Shown here one piece after another: positions 1 through 9,685 of a DNA stretch of 64,000 nucleotides (positions are counted from its first letter, which is position 1; every line of letters starts with the position of its first letter). The notes below the pieces were generated by a model, which did not search any database, was not told the DNA's origin, and was given only the letters and a program-made list of their open reading frames with translations. The stretch covers positions 1 through 64,000 of the forward strand of contig CAZAIB010000018.1 in assembly GCA_964485095.1 (NCBI GenBank), written 5' to 3'. This DNA is from CAYNWT01 sp964485095. GTDB taxonomy: Bacteria; Planctomycetota; Planctomycetia; Planctomycetales; Planctomycetaceae. The translations under genes were made by a program, and so were the position numbers.

Positions 1-312
1 TTTCGAGAACTAAGTTAAACGCGTTTAGCGTCTAACGAACGACTAAGGGGTGAGCTATCTGGCTCACCCCTTTTTTCGTTGACCCCAGTGACGCGGGTAA
101 CCCAGTTGGTTCACGCGTCGCCATGCTGCTGCTCACCAGTTGGCCCGATCATGCCGCCGAGGTCGAGCACCTTGAGCACCTGTTGCACCCACCGTACCTT
201 GAGCTATTCGGCTCTGGTCTTTCTCCAGTCTTGAACGGCTATGTTGTGGTTCCTCGGTGACCGTGCCAGAATTGGAGGAAACCTGTCACCGTCAGAGGGA
301 TTCTCCTGCCGT
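1..312. other. left-edge non-coding stretch
   Basis: This stretch holds no convincing gene. The first few dozen bases have stop codons in at least two forward frames and end in a terminator at 45-76, so they are probably the 3' end or 3' UTR of a plus-strand gene outside the window. From 77 to 312 I see no clear open frame or promoter consensus. A purine-rich GGAGG-like tract lies near 274, about 39 bases before the chosen start at 313, which is too far to be its ribosome binding site. Confidence 0.5.
45..76 (+). terminator. rho-independent terminator of upstream unit
   Basis: An 11-bp perfect stem (AAGGGGTGAGC at 45-55 pairing with GCTCACCCCTT at 62-72) with a 6-base loop is followed directly by a T run on the plus strand. 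This is a textbook intrinsic terminator for a gene to the left of the window. Confidence 0.9.
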
Positions 313-3300
313 ATGAACCTCCAACTTATCGCTGTCATTTCCATCTTGCTCCCTTTGGGGGCTGAGGCTTGCCTGGTTCCTCAGGATTACGAACCCCCGG
401 TCGCTGAAGCGTCGAATGAGGGCAAACTGGCCATTCCGCGTTTTCGAGTACCCAAGGGGATGACGGTCTCACTGGCTGCGGCGGAACCTCTGGTGGCCAA
501 CCCGGTCGCGTTCCACGTCGATTCGAAAGGCAGAGTCTTCGTTTGCGAGACGTTCCGGCAGCAAAAGGGTGTCGAGGACAACCGCTACCACATGGGCTGG
601 CTCAACGATGACCTTGCTGCTCAAACTGTAGAAGATCGCGTGCGGATGTTTCGGAAGCATCTCAGCGACAAGGCCGATGAATACACCAAAGAACATGATC
701 GCATTCGACTGCTGACAGATTCCAATGGCGATGGCACGTTCGACAAGGCCACCGTGTTTGCCGACGGGTTCAACGATATTGCTGACGGAACCGGAGCCGG
801 CGTGCTGCACTGGAACGACAAGGTGTACTACACCTGCATTCCCAAACTGTACCAGTTGGCCGACGCAGATAACGACGGAGTTGCTGACGAACGCGTCGCT
901 TTGTCCGATGGCTACGGCGTCCGTGTCGCCTTCCGCGGACACGACATGCACGGACTGGTCGTGGGCCCCGACGGGCGAATTTACTTCAGCATCGGTGACC
1001 GCGGTTACAACGTAACAACAAAGGAAGGCAAACACCTTCTGGCTCCTGATCGTGGAGCCGTGTTCCGTTGCGAACCGGATGGTTCTCACCTGGAAGTCTT
1101 CGCCACCGGACTTCGTAATCCGCAGGAACTGGCGTTTGACGACTACGGCAATCTGTTTACCGGCGACAACAATTCAGACAGCGGCGACATGGCGCGGTGG
1201 GTGTATGTTGTCGAAGGAGCCGACATTGGCTGGCGGATGTATTTCCAATACCTGGAAGATCGCGGGCCATGGAACCGAGAACGAATGTGGTACCCACACA
1301 AGGCTGATGAGGAAACAACGGCCGTCCAACCGGCCTACATTCTGCCGCCGATTATCAACCTGGGAGACGGTCCGTCAGGGCTAACCTACTACCCTGGCGT
1401 TGGCTTGCCCGAACGATACAAGGGCCACTTTTTCCTGGCAGATTTTCGAGGAACCGCAGGTAACAGCGGCATTCGATCGTTCGCAGTCAAACCGAAAGGC
1501 GCGTCGTTTGAACTCACTGACTCGCACGAGTTCATCTGGTCGATTCTCGCCACGGATGTGGACTTTGGCTACGACGGCAGCATGTACATCACCGACTGGG
1601 TGAATGGCTGGGAAGGCGAAGGTAAGGGCCGGCTGTACCGGTTTGTCGACACAGCGAATAAGGCAAAAGCTGCTGAATCGGCTCCAATTATGAAAGCTGG
1701 CTTCGGCAAGCTGTCTATAGAAGAGCTGACAAAGTTGCTGGGCCTCGCGGACAAACGAATCCGCCAGGAAGCTCAGTTTGCTCTGGCCAAAACGTCGAAC
1801 CTAAAACTCCTTGGACGCCTTGCCGCTGAAGCAGAAAATCAACTCACAAGGATCCACGCTATCTGGGCTCTCGGGCAACTCGGACGCAAAGAGCCGAACA
1901 CTCCAACAGCAATCCTGATGGCTCGGCTAACCGACGAAGATGCTGAGATCCGCGCTCAGGCCACACGCACGATCTCCGATATCTGCGGCCGGTCTGTACC
2001 GCCTCAGCTTCAGCTGGCGTTGCGTTCGGCATTTCAACGTTTGCTAAACGATGACAGTGCTCGCGTTCAAAGTTTCGCCGCGTTGGCGTTCGGAAAGGTC
2101 GGCACGAGCCAAGACATCCCAAAACTGTTGGATCTACTAGAACGCAACAACGATGCAGATCCCGTGCTGCGGCATGCGGCGGTTGTTGGGCTGGAAAAAG
2201 CAGCTGCGGAAAAACCAGCCGACCTCGCACAGGCCGCCGCCTCGCGCAGTGTTGCAACCCGGCGCGGTGTTGTTGTGGCTTTGCGTCGATTGAAGTCTAA
2301 CGCAGTGGCTGGCTTCCTAAACGACTCTGATCAAAGTGTCGTGACAGAGGCTGCTCGAGCGATCGAAGATGAGAACATCGATTCCGGTCAGGCTGCCTTG
2401 GCTGCTCTGGTCAGCAAGCCCGATTTGCCCGACGCGTTGCTGCGACGCGCGATGAACGCGGCGTTCCGAATTGGTTCGACCGAACATGCGTCGGCGCTCG
2501 CAAAGATTGCAGCCAGCGATGCACAGACCGACGCCATCCGCATCGAAGCGGTTACGGTCCTTAATAGCTGGAACGAACCGCCACCACTGGACCGCGTCAA
2601 CGGTCGTTGGCGCCCCGTGGGCGAACGCAAAATAGAAGGCCTCGCCGATGCGATCCGGCCAAACCTCGGGGGCATCCTGGCCAGCAAGTCTCCCGAACTT
2701 CGATCAACAGGTGTTAAGCTGGCCAGCCGCTATGGAATTACCGAAGTTGTGCCCGTTCTTCGAGGCATGCTGGCTGACAAATCGGTTTCAGCGATCACTC
2801 GCAAGTCGTCACTCGAAGCACTTGATGCTTTGGATGACAAACAACTAAACGACGGAATCGAAACCGCGCTCAAATCGGAGTCTGGACTTCTTCGCAGTGC
2901 GGCTCGGCGAATTGTGATGCGTCGCGAACCGGCCAGGGGAACCGACATGATGATCGCGGTTCTTGCCTCCGGCGAACCGGCCGAGCAACAAGTTGCGATC
3001 ACGTCACTGGCTTCTGGTAAGAACCAAAAAGCCGAAGCGGCTCTGCTGTCGCAGTTCGACATGCTGCTGGCCGGCAAAGCGGCTCCTGAAACACATCTGG
3101 AACTGCTTAACGCGGCCGGGGAATCGGATGCGTTCAAGGACCGGCTGCAACGATTCGAAGCAGCCCGTAAGAAAGATGACCCACTGTCGAAGTACTCTGA
3201 GTCCCTCGCCGGTGGCGACGCCGCGCGGGGCCGGTCGATCTTCTTTGGCCGATCAGCCGCATCCTGCCGACGATGTCACAAGGTGGGTAACGAAGGTGGA

Positions 3301-3657
3301 GCCGTTGGGCCCAACCTTTCCACGATCGCAAAGGACCGTGATCGCCGCTACTTGCTGGAATCGATTGTTCTTCCCAACGAAAAGATTGCAAAAGGCTTCG
3401 AGACGGTGGTTCTTGTGATGGATAGCGGTAAAACTTACACCGGCGTCGTCAAGGAACAAGACGATAACACCATGAAGCTGATGGATGCCAACGGGGCCAC
3501 GATCACAGTCAGGAAAGACGAAATCGACGAAGAAGCGAAGGGCCTTTCCGGAATGCCGGCGGACCTCATGAAGCATCTGTCGAAGTCCGACCTGCGGGAC
3601 CTTGTTGAATATCTTGCACTTCAGAAGTCACAGAAGAGTACCTCCGACGGACATTGA
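313..3657 (+). CDS. PVC-type heme-binding CxxCH protein with HEAT repeats
   Basis: A secreted, about 1114-residue protein with the order typical of planctomycete PVC-type heme proteins. An N-terminal membrane-bound-dehydrogenase beta-propeller (about residues 40-430) is followed by a helical HEAT-like repeat region (about 450-940) and a C-terminal cytochrome c domain with one heme motif CRRCH at about 985-989. An SGMP segment near residue 1080 may supply the axial Met. I chose the ATG at 313 rather than an upstream in-frame ATG at 241 because residues 1-20 (MNLQLIAVISILLPLGAEA) then form a clean signal peptide. The family is thought to be periplasmic and possibly involved in oxidation of sugars or other organics, but its substrate is not known. 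The next gene starts 3 bases after the stop, so the two are likely cotranscribed. Confidence 0.88.
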   Translation: MNLQLIAVISILLPLGAEACLVPQDYEPPVAEASNEGKLAIPRFRVPKGMTVSLAAAEPLVANPVAFHVDSKGRVFVCETFRQQKGVEDNRYHMGWLNDDLAAQTVEDRVRMFRKHLSDKADEYTKEHDRIRLLTDSNGDGTFDKATVFADGFNDIADGTGAGVLHWNDKVYYTCIPKLYQLADADNDGVADERVALSDGYGVRVAFRGHDMHGLVVGPDGRIYFSIGDRGYNVTTKEGKHLLAPDRGAVFRCEPDGSHLEVFATGLRNPQELAFDDYGNLFTGDNNSDSGDMARWVYVVEGADIGWRMYFQYLEDRGPWNRERMWYPHKADEETTAVQPAYILPPIINLGDGPSGLTYYPGVGLPERYKGHFFLADFRGTAGNSGIRSFAVKPKGASFELTDSHEFIWSILATDVDFGYDGSMYITDWVNGWEGEGKGRLYRFVDTANKAKAAESAPIMKAGFGKLSIEELTKLLGLADKRIRQEAQFALAKTSNLKLLGRLAAEAENQLTRIHAIWALGQLGRKEPNTPTAILMARLTDEDAEIRAQATRTISDICGRSVPPQLQLALRSAFQRLLNDDSARVQSFAALAFGKVGTSQDIPKLLDLLERNNDADPVLRHAAVVGLEKAAAEKPADLAQAAASRSVATRRGVVVALRRLKSNAVAGFLNDSDQSVVTEAARAIEDENIDSGQAALAALVSKPDLPDALLRRAMNAAFRIGSTEHASALAKIAASDAQTDAIRIEAVTVLNSWNEPPPLDRVNGRWRPVGERKIEGLADAIRPNLGGILASKSPELRSTGVKLASRYGITEVVPVLRGMLADKSVSAITRKSSLEALDALDDKQLNDGIETALKSESGLLRSAARRIVMRREPARGTDMMIAVLASGEPAEQQVAITSLASGKNQKAEAALLSQFDMLLAGKAAPETHLELLNAAGESDAFKDRLQRFEAARKKDDPLSKYSESLAGGDAARGRSIFFGRSAASCRRCHKVGNEGGAVGPNLSTIAKDRDRRYLLESIVLPNEKIAKGFETVVLVMDSGKTYTGVVKEQDDNTMKLMDANGATITVRKDEIDEEAKGLSGMPADLMKHLSKSDLRDLVEYLALQKSQKSTSDGH

Positions 3658-3660
3658 TCC

Positions 3661-6600
3661 GTGGCAAACAAGCAGTCCCTTCAGGATAAACTGACGGCAC
3701 TTGCCGAAGCGACGCGTCGAACGGATCCGACAGCGTTTCTCGTCGAGGCGCGTGTCATTCGTCGATTGATCCGCGAACAGTTCGCCTTCCCGCGGCTGTT
3801 CACCAAGGTTCCTCATGCACGCGTTTATGTCGCCAGCTATGAAGAACTCCGGCGCGAGGTACACGTTGACGAACTCGGACTGACCGATCCGTCGCAATTG
3901 CCCCCGCATGCGATTCTGATTCAGGAACCAACTGAACGGCAACTGGAACGCCTCTCTGACGAAGAACTCCGACTGCGCACCTGGCGACTGCTGTTTCATG
4001 GGAAACTAGACGCAGCAATCCGCGCGGCGGTCGACAATGGAACGCTTTCGGCGCCGGAGATTCGCCGCCGTATCGATGAATTAGGTCAGGTCACTTTCGA
4101 CGAAATCCACACAGTGCTTCGTCGAGAAAGTCTGTTGATGGATACCGATTCGCCGAATGCCGCCTGGTTGGAGTTCGCCGCGGTCTATTTCGAGTTCCAC
4201 TTTTTCGCTCCCGGATCGATACAAACCTGGTTCCCATCGCTGCGCGACCGGGACCTGCCGACGCCACTTCCCGAAATCAACGCTGACGCTTTGTTTGCCG
4301 ACTCGCGTGTTGCCGGGTCTGCCGAACCGGCCGGCGTCGTCGACGCGGAATCCGAAGACGTTGATGCGGAAGCCCGGTTAGACATTACGGGCCGCAGTCG
4401 TCCCAGCGCCCGCCGACACAAGCGATTGCTAAGGCTAGCCGACAGAGCGTCTGTTGGAGGGAACACGGTTCTGGCTGCCATCCTTGCCGCTCGATCAGTG
4501 AAATGCGCGACTGGCGATCAGGTGCAGGCGTCCAACGATGCCGCGTTCGCTGAAGTCGAACGGCTAATTGACCGATTGCGCGCCGCCCTGAATTTTGACG
4601 ATGTCGAAGCCGCCCACTGGCGCGCGGCGTTGACTCGGATATTGCCGCACGCGATCAGCGGATTTTGGAACCACGACCGCAAGCTACTGTACGACCTGCA
4701 GAAAGTTTGTTCCGATCACGAACGCGTCACGTACAAAGTCGATCTGGTGAAGTGGCTCGTTTCACGCGGCCAGCGCCCCATCAAACGGCCGCTGCCGAAC
4801 CAGAGCGAAGCCATGATGGCCAAGCACCTGCGCACCGCAGCCGGCCGGCTTCCGTTCATTCACTTATCCGGTTTGCACCGCGAACGCCTCTCGACGCTCA
4901 TCCGCAGCGCCGCCGCGTCAGCCGAACAACAAATGCGGCAACGGCTCCGACCGGCCGTTCGAACAACGCTTGCCGAAGTTGGTTTTGAACCAAGGAACCT
5001 GCCCGAGCGTGTTGCGTTCAACAAAGTGACTGAGCAAAGTCTCGACTGCATCGCCGATCGCGGTTATCTCACGATGGGATACCTCCGCGACGCAATCTCA
5101 CGCAACAACCTTAAACTGCCAGACGTTTCGTCTATCGGCCAAATCATCAAAGGCGACCGGTTGCTGAAAGCCGACGACAAATTCGATGTCGCGCTTGATG
5201 GCGTCTACCACCGCGGCGAATTTTACCTGCGCTGGTTGCAGGTCATCAGCTCACTGGCATTTGGAACACGAGTCGGCCGGTTCGCCACAAAGTACATCGC
5301 AATCCCGTTTGGTGGTGCATTCCTGATTGTAGAAGGGATTAACCACCTGCTGCACCGAATTGTGACTCGCGGTTCGTCGGGCCCGTGGGAGTTACCGATA
5401 GCGGTATTACTGCTCGGCTTCTTCCTCATGGCACTGATACACCTGCGCGCATTTCGAGAAGCTGTGATTTCGGTCTCGAAGCAAATTGTCAGAGCCGCGC
5501 GGTGGGCGTTTATTGAGTTGCCATCGAGGATGCTCAATTGGAAGAAAATCCGCGATTTCCTCCGCACTCGATCCGTTCGTCTCGTCAACCGCTACCTTGT
5601 AACTCCGGGAATACTGGTGTTTATTGGGTGCTATGCAGTGCCGCGGCTTCTGGGCCTGGCATCACCGCGCCTTGCAATCTCGGGCGCTCTGTTTGTTCTT
5701 ATCAGCCTGTTCCTGAATTCACGGATTGGCCGCGATTTGGAAGAGCTTAGCTTCGACTGGGTTTCCACCCGCTGGTACCAGCTTCGCGCACATGTGTTTG
5801 TGGCGTTGTTTGATTGGATCTGGGAAGCTTTCGAGAAAGTGCTGGAGGTGATCGAACGATTCCTGTACGCGATTGATGAATGGTTGCGGTTCCGCAGTGG
5901 TGAGTCCGTGGTCACGCTGGGCGTGAAGGCTGTGCTGGGCGTTGTGTGGTCGTTAGTCGACTTTGTCGTTCGGTTCTGTGTGAACCTGCTTATCGAACCG
6001 CAGGTCAATCCGATTAAGCACTTCCCGGTTGTGACCGTGTCGCACAAGCTGTTGCTGCCAACTGTGCCCGTTGTGCTCGGGCCGATTCTCGTTCGCTTGC
6101 TGGGTAGCGAAGCGGCCGCTCAAACAGCTGCGGTCACAATTGCGACCGCGATTCCAGGCGTGTTCGGATTCCTTGTTTGGGAACTCAAAGAAAACTGGCG
6201 TCTGTACGAAGCCAACCATTCCGACAAACTGAAGCCGGTCGCTGTGGGCAGCCACGGCGAGACGATGCTGCGGTTGCTCAAGCCGGGTTTTCATTCCGGA
6301 ACGCTACCCAAGCTGTATCACAAACTCCGTCGGCTGGATCGCAAAGCTGCGTCGTTCCGTCGGTCTGTTCGGCGACAGGCACTTTACGAAAAGTTGCATC
6401 ATTGTGAGGAAGCGATCCGGCATCATGTCGAACGCGAACTCTTCGCCTACATGGAACTCACCGACGAGTGGAAAGATGAACTTCTGTGGGTCGATCAAGT
6501 CGACGCCACATCCAACAGCATTGGCATCGCTATTGAATGGGAACACGCCGCCGACAACCCATTGCGTTTGGTCTTCCAGGAACAATCCGGTTGGCTGCTG

Positions 6601-7032
6601 GCGGGCGTACAGGAGGCTGGTTGGGCCGCCACGCTAACCTCCGAGCGTCGTGATTCGTTCCTTGCAGCACTGTTTGGCTTCTACAAAGTCGGCGCTGTAG
6701 ACATGTCACGAGAACAGATCCGTCACAGTCTCGCGGACTCTGAACTCGCCTACGACATCTCCGACGTCGGTCTGAAAGTCTGGCCCGGCGAAGGCTTCAA
6801 GATGGAGTTCATCTACGACCTCGAACGCAGTCCGCTGCTCACTCCCAAACCCGCCAGCGCCGGTCGCCGTATCGGTCTGCCCGCCATCAAATCCGATGAG
6901 CTCATTCTGTCTGAGTCGCCTCTCCGCTGGCACCGCTGGATCCGGTTCTGGTCAGACGAAGAAGCCGCGCGGGATTCCGAGGATCTGCTTGACGGCCGCG
7001 TTCTGGTCACTGAACTCAACGGGTCGCACTAG
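3661..7032 (+). CDS. large multi-spanning membrane protein, unknown function
   Basis: A 1123-residue protein of no family I recognise. It starts with GTG 3 bases after the stop of the PVC heme protein. The N-terminal ~530 residues look soluble and helical. About seven hydrophobic segments lie between residues 540 and 845 (near 541-563, 573-598, 645-685, 750-780 and 795-845; several of these are long enough for two passes). The last ~270 residues are again soluble and begin with a basic helical stretch around 850-930. No catalytic motif stands out. The spacing suggests translational coupling to the upstream secreted cytochrome. A channel, scaffold or envelope role is possible but cannot be read from the sequence. 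Confidence 0.8.
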   Translation: MANKQSLQDKLTALAEATRRTDPTAFLVEARVIRRLIREQFAFPRLFTKVPHARVYVASYEELRREVHVDELGLTDPSQLPPHAILIQEPTERQLERLSDEELRLRTWRLLFHGKLDAAIRAAVDNGTLSAPEIRRRIDELGQVTFDEIHTVLRRESLLMDTDSPNAAWLEFAAVYFEFHFFAPGSIQTWFPSLRDRDLPTPLPEINADALFADSRVAGSAEPAGVVDAESEDVDAEARLDITGRSRPSARRHKRLLRLADRASVGGNTVLAAILAARSVKCATGDQVQASNDAAFAEVERLIDRLRAALNFDDVEAAHWRAALTRILPHAISGFWNHDRKLLYDLQKVCSDHERVTYKVDLVKWLVSRGQRPIKRPLPNQSEAMMAKHLRTAAGRLPFIHLSGLHRERLSTLIRSAAASAEQQMRQRLRPAVRTTLAEVGFEPRNLPERVAFNKVTEQSLDCIADRGYLTMGYLRDAISRNNLKLPDVSSIGQIIKGDRLLKADDKFDVALDGVYHRGEFYLRWLQVISSLAFGTRVGRFATKYIAIPFGGAFLIVEGINHLLHRIVTRGSSGPWELPIAVLLLGFFLMALIHLRAFREAVISVSKQIVRAARWAFIELPSRMLNWKKIRDFLRTRSVRLVNRYLVTPGILVFIGCYAVPRLLGLASPRLAISGALFVLISLFLNSRIGRDLEELSFDWVSTRWYQLRAHVFVALFDWIWEAFEKVLEVIERFLYAIDEWLRFRSGESVVTLGVKAVLGVVWSLVDFVVRFCVNLLIEPQVNPIKHFPVVTVSHKLLLPTVPVVLGPILVRLLGSEAAAQTAAVTIATAIPGVFGFLVWELKENWRLYEANHSDKLKPVAVGSHGETMLRLLKPGFHSGTLPKLYHKLRRLDRKAASFRRSVRRQALYEKLHHCEEAIRHHVERELFAYMELTDEWKDELLWVDQVDATSNSIGIAIEWEHAADNPLRLVFQEQSGWLLAGVQEAGWAATLTSERRDSFLAALFGFYKVGAVDMSREQIRHSLADSELAYDISDVGLKVWPGEGFKMEFIYDLERSPLLTPKPASAGRRIGLPAIKSDELILSESPLRWHRWIRFWSDEEAARDSEDLLDGRVLVTELNGSH

Positions 7033-7053
7033 CAAGTGTCTGAAAATCTGGCG

Positions 7054-7329
7054 TTATAGGTAGCCAAGCCAGGCAAGCAAACCGAATACCAACGGCAACA
7101 CAACGCACAACAGCCACACTGGGACACCGAAGTAGTCCGCGCCCTCTTCACCAAGCAGCCAGCGGTCTTCGTGGTAACTGTGCAACCGGAGATAGACGTC
7201 GAAACCGATAGTCCCAACGAAGAAGCCAATGCATCCAAACGCTCGGTACCCGGTGAAGTAGAAGCACAACGCGCCGAGCACAAGACCAATTCCGACCGCC
7301 ACGTAGCAATACAAATGTTGGAAGTCCAC
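7054..7329 (-). CDS. small membrane protein, hypothetical
   Basis: A 91-residue protein with three or four hydrophobic segments (about residues 8-28, 30-47 and 69-90) and a short charged loop (HEDRWLLGEEGADYF) between them. It starts with GTG, with a CAGGAA-like ribosome binding site just upstream. It lies 36 bases downstream of the glycosyltransferase gene on the same strand and is probably the last gene of the truA-glycosyltransferase unit. A second reading frame over the same bases gives a less hydrophobic, Ser/Cys/Arg-rich product that looks like a shadow. The function is unknown. Confidence 0.65.
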   Translation of the reverse strand: MDFQHLYCYVAVGIGLVLGALCFYFTGYRAFGCIGFFVGTIGFDVYLRLHSYHEDRWLLGEEGADYFGVPVWLLCVVLPLVFGLLAWLGYL

Positions 7330-7365
7330 AACTACGTTCCTGACTTGGGCACGGACTTTAGCGGA

Positions 7366-8529
7366 TCAGCGCCGCCGGTTGGCTAACACGCCTTCATAAA
7401 CCTCACGCACTTGTTCCGTCATCGTTTCATGCCGAAATAGGTTTGTAAACCGTTCGCGGCCAGTCATACCCAACTGCCGGCGTTTGCCTGGATCGTCGGC
7501 CAGTTCCGCAATCGCTTTCACCAACCCGTCGGTATCGCGCGGTTCGATTAGATAACCCGTCTCTTCTGGAATCACAACATCTTTCGCGCCGTCGATGTCA
7601 AAGCTGACGACTGGCTTGCCGGAAATCAGCCCCTGAGGCAACACGCGCGCGAGCCCTTCCCACATGCTGGTATGAACCACAATATCCATTGCGTTGATGA
7701 GTTCCGGAATTCGCGCGGGCGGAACCAGACCGGTCAGCACAAAGCGATCGCGAATGCCCAGCTGTTCCAGTTGCTGTTCGTATTGCTGTCGCAGAATTCC
7801 GTCGCCGACCAGCAGGAACCGAACATCGGGATGCGCTTCCAAAATTCGCGGCGCAGCTTCGATGAGATACTCGTGACCTTTAAGCGGGAATAACCTGGCG
7901 ATTTTCCCTGCCACGATGTGATGCGGATCCAGGCCGAGTTCTTTCCGAACATCCGCAGGTGCTTTTGGTGGACTTAGAAACGGTTCAACATCCATACCAC
8001 TAAAGATCGTGGTGAACTTCTCCCGCTTTGCGACTCCGGCTGCAACATACTGATCTGTCATCGCGCCGCTGACAGATATGAAATGATCGCACCACCTTGC
8101 GGCCACGCGTTCGGCCATCTTGTAAGCCGAATGCAGAATCGGATTCTGCCCGAAATGAAATGCGGCTCCATGGATCGTGTGCACAGCCGGGATGCCCAAC
8201 TTCGCCGCCGCTCGACGGCCCAGGACACCGGCTTTGGAACTGTGCGTGTGCACGATCTCAGGCTTAAACGCTTTCAGCTCACGAATAATCGCGCGATAAC
8301 TGCTCCAGTCGCGCCACGGGTGCAGATTGCGTTCGAACTGCGGAATGATCCGCAGGTCCAACCCCCGATCAATCGCACGTTGTTCGAGAGAACCTTCGGG
8401 GCCGACTCCTGGCCCGGTAATCAGTGTGACTTCATCGCCATGGATGTGATGTTGGTCATCAACGTTGAATAACGTGTTCTGCTGCGCGCCGCCGATGATG
8501 AGCCGCGTGATGATGTGGGCCGTTCTCAT
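7366..8529 (-). CDS. glycosyltransferase family 4
   Basis: A 387-residue GT-B glycosyltransferase that probably transfers a sugar from a nucleotide donor to a lipid or polysaccharide acceptor at the inner face of the membrane. The N-terminal Rossmann half opens with MRTAHIITRLIIGGAQQN, including the glycine loop. The C-terminal half carries the GT4 donor-site segment MWEGLARVLPQGLISGKPVV. The second glutamate of the usual E-x7-E motif is a glutamine here. I chose the ATG at 8529 because it begins the conserved strand and overlaps the truA stop in an ATGA arrangement. The longer frame upstream is low-complexity read-through of truA. The acceptor cannot be inferred. Confidence 0.87.
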   Translation of the reverse strand: MRTAHIITRLIIGGAQQNTLFNVDDQHHIHGDEVTLITGPGVGPEGSLEQRAIDRGLDLRIIPQFERNLHPWRDWSSYRAIIRELKAFKPEIVHTHSSKAGVLGRRAAAKLGIPAVHTIHGAAFHFGQNPILHSAYKMAERVAARWCDHFISVSGAMTDQYVAAGVAKREKFTTIFSGMDVEPFLSPPKAPADVRKELGLDPHHIVAGKIARLFPLKGHEYLIEAAPRILEAHPDVRFLLVGDGILRQQYEQQLEQLGIRDRFVLTGLVPPARIPELINAMDIVVHTSMWEGLARVLPQGLISGKPVVSFDIDGAKDVVIPEETGYLIEPRDTDGLVKAIAELADDPGKRRQLGMTGRERFTNLFRHETMTEQVREVYEGVLANRRR

Positions 8530-9362
8530 GGTTGGTCTCGGTAGTCCACATTCACAAGGTACAACGCGTTGGCCGGCGCGGTGTGACCGGCCTGCGATCG
8601 ATCCATTCCGTCGATGACTTCTTTCATCCGGTCCGGTTCCCACTGCCCCAATCCGACTCGCAATAACGAACCGGCAATCGCGCGGACCATGTTGTACAGG
8701 AACCCATCTGCTTCAACTTCCAGCGAAACAAAGTCGTCATCAAAAGCGACCGCGGCCGTCGGGCCAAAGTCAGAAAGTTGAACCTGACTATGCTCCACCG
8801 CCGCCGGCATCCAGCAGGGCCATCGTCCGGTTCTGTTAATTGATACGTCCAGGATCGTGCGGACGCTGGTTGCCTTGTTCGGAAAGTGGGATTCGAAACA
8901 GCGGAAGTCGTGCTTGCCCAGTAAGTGCTCCGCGGCCTGCTGCATTGCGTCCACATCCAAACGACGGCCGACGTCATGCACATAGCGGCGCAAGAATGGC
9001 AACAGTACGGTTCCATCATGGAACACATAGCGGTACCGCTTCTTGATCGCCCAGTAGGTTGCGTGAAACTGTTCGTGAGCCTCGCGCGCATCAACGACAA
9101 CGATGTCGTCGGGGAGGAACGCCTGCAGGCCGGTCCGGAACTTTCGTATTTCGATAGTCGAATCGATTTGGAACGCGGCCACCTGACCCAAAGCGTGCAC
9201 ACCGGAATCGGTTCGACCGGCCACCGTCACGCTAAGCCGTTGATGCGTGAGCTTCTCAATCGCATCCTCAAGCGCGGCCTGCACGGTGGGTCCATTTGGT
9301 TGAACCTGCCAACCGCAATAGTCGGTGCCATCGTAGGCCAGTGTGACTCGAATACATCGCAT
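8526..9362 (-). CDS. tRNA pseudouridine(38-40) synthase TruA
   Basis: A 278-residue enzyme that isomerises uridines 38-40 of the tRNA anticodon arm. The catalytic aspartate is D52 in the conserved motif AGRTDSGVHALGQ. The N-terminal IRVTLAYDGTDYCGWQ and the C-terminal FLYNMVRAIAGSLLRVG segments are family hallmarks. I set the start at the ATG at 9362 because MRCIRVTLAYDG is the usual N terminus, whereas the longer frame adds 22 unconserved residues. A 4-base ATGA overlap with the glycosyltransferase indicates translational coupling. There is no functional reason to link the two, so this is probably only operon packing. Confidence 0.95.
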   Translation of the reverse strand: MRCIRVTLAYDGTDYCGWQVQPNGPTVQAALEDAIEKLTHQRLSVTVAGRTDSGVHALGQVAAFQIDSTIEIRKFRTGLQAFLPDDIVVVDAREAHEQFHATYWAIKKRYRYVFHDGTVLLPFLRRYVHDVGRRLDVDAMQQAAEHLLGKHDFRCFESHFPNKATSVRTILDVSINRTGRWPCWMPAAVEHSQVQLSDFGPTAAVAFDDDFVSLEVEADGFLYNMVRAIAGSLLRVGLGQWEPDRMKEVIDGMDRSQAGHTAPANALYLVNVDYRDQP

Positions 9363-9470
9363 GCCGGATGTTACCGCACCGGGCGTGAGACAAAACCCTG
9401 TCCGAAGATTGATCGAACTTGATCGCACCGTTACGGTTGCGGACTTCTTAGGTTCTTTCAGGAATGCACT

Positions 9471-9677
9471 ATGTCAGACGTCACAATCAAACTTCGCGAA
9501 GACGGCCCGCTGTTGGTCACCGGCCCGGTTACCGTCGAGGATCACGAAGGCAATAAGTTCGATCTTCAGGGCAAAGAGACCATCGCTTTGTGCCGCTGCG
9601 GCGCGACGAAGAACCGCCCTTTCTGCGACGGAGCCCACAAGGAAGCCGGTTACAAAGCCTGCGACAAAGCACAGTAG
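9471..9677 (+). CDS. CDGSH iron-sulfur domain protein
   Basis: A 68-residue protein with the complete CDGSH-type [2Fe-2S] motif CRCGATKNRPFCDGAH (about residues 41-56): three cysteines plus the histidine ligand of the mitoNEET family. The ~40 residues before it form a short beta-rich leader. There is no membrane anchor, so it is probably cytosolic and handles electrons or Fe-S clusters. AGGAAT lies just upstream of the ATG. It is divergent from truA with about 108 bases between them. Confidence 0.92.
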   Translation: MSDVTIKLREDGPLLVTGPVTVEDHEGNKFDLQGKETIALCRCGATKNRPFCDGAHKEAGYKACDKAQ

Positions 9678-9685
9678 TTACCAGT

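Noticed and set aside
469..1089. 206-residue antisense frame within the PVC heme protein
   Set aside because: It is a shadow frame favoured by the codon use of the real gene; it has no ribosome site and no recognisable domain.
7029..7331. 100-residue minus-strand frame overlapping the 91-residue membrane protein
   Set aside because: It is Ser/Cys/Arg-rich with no hydrophobic pattern, while the other frame gives a coherent membrane protein.
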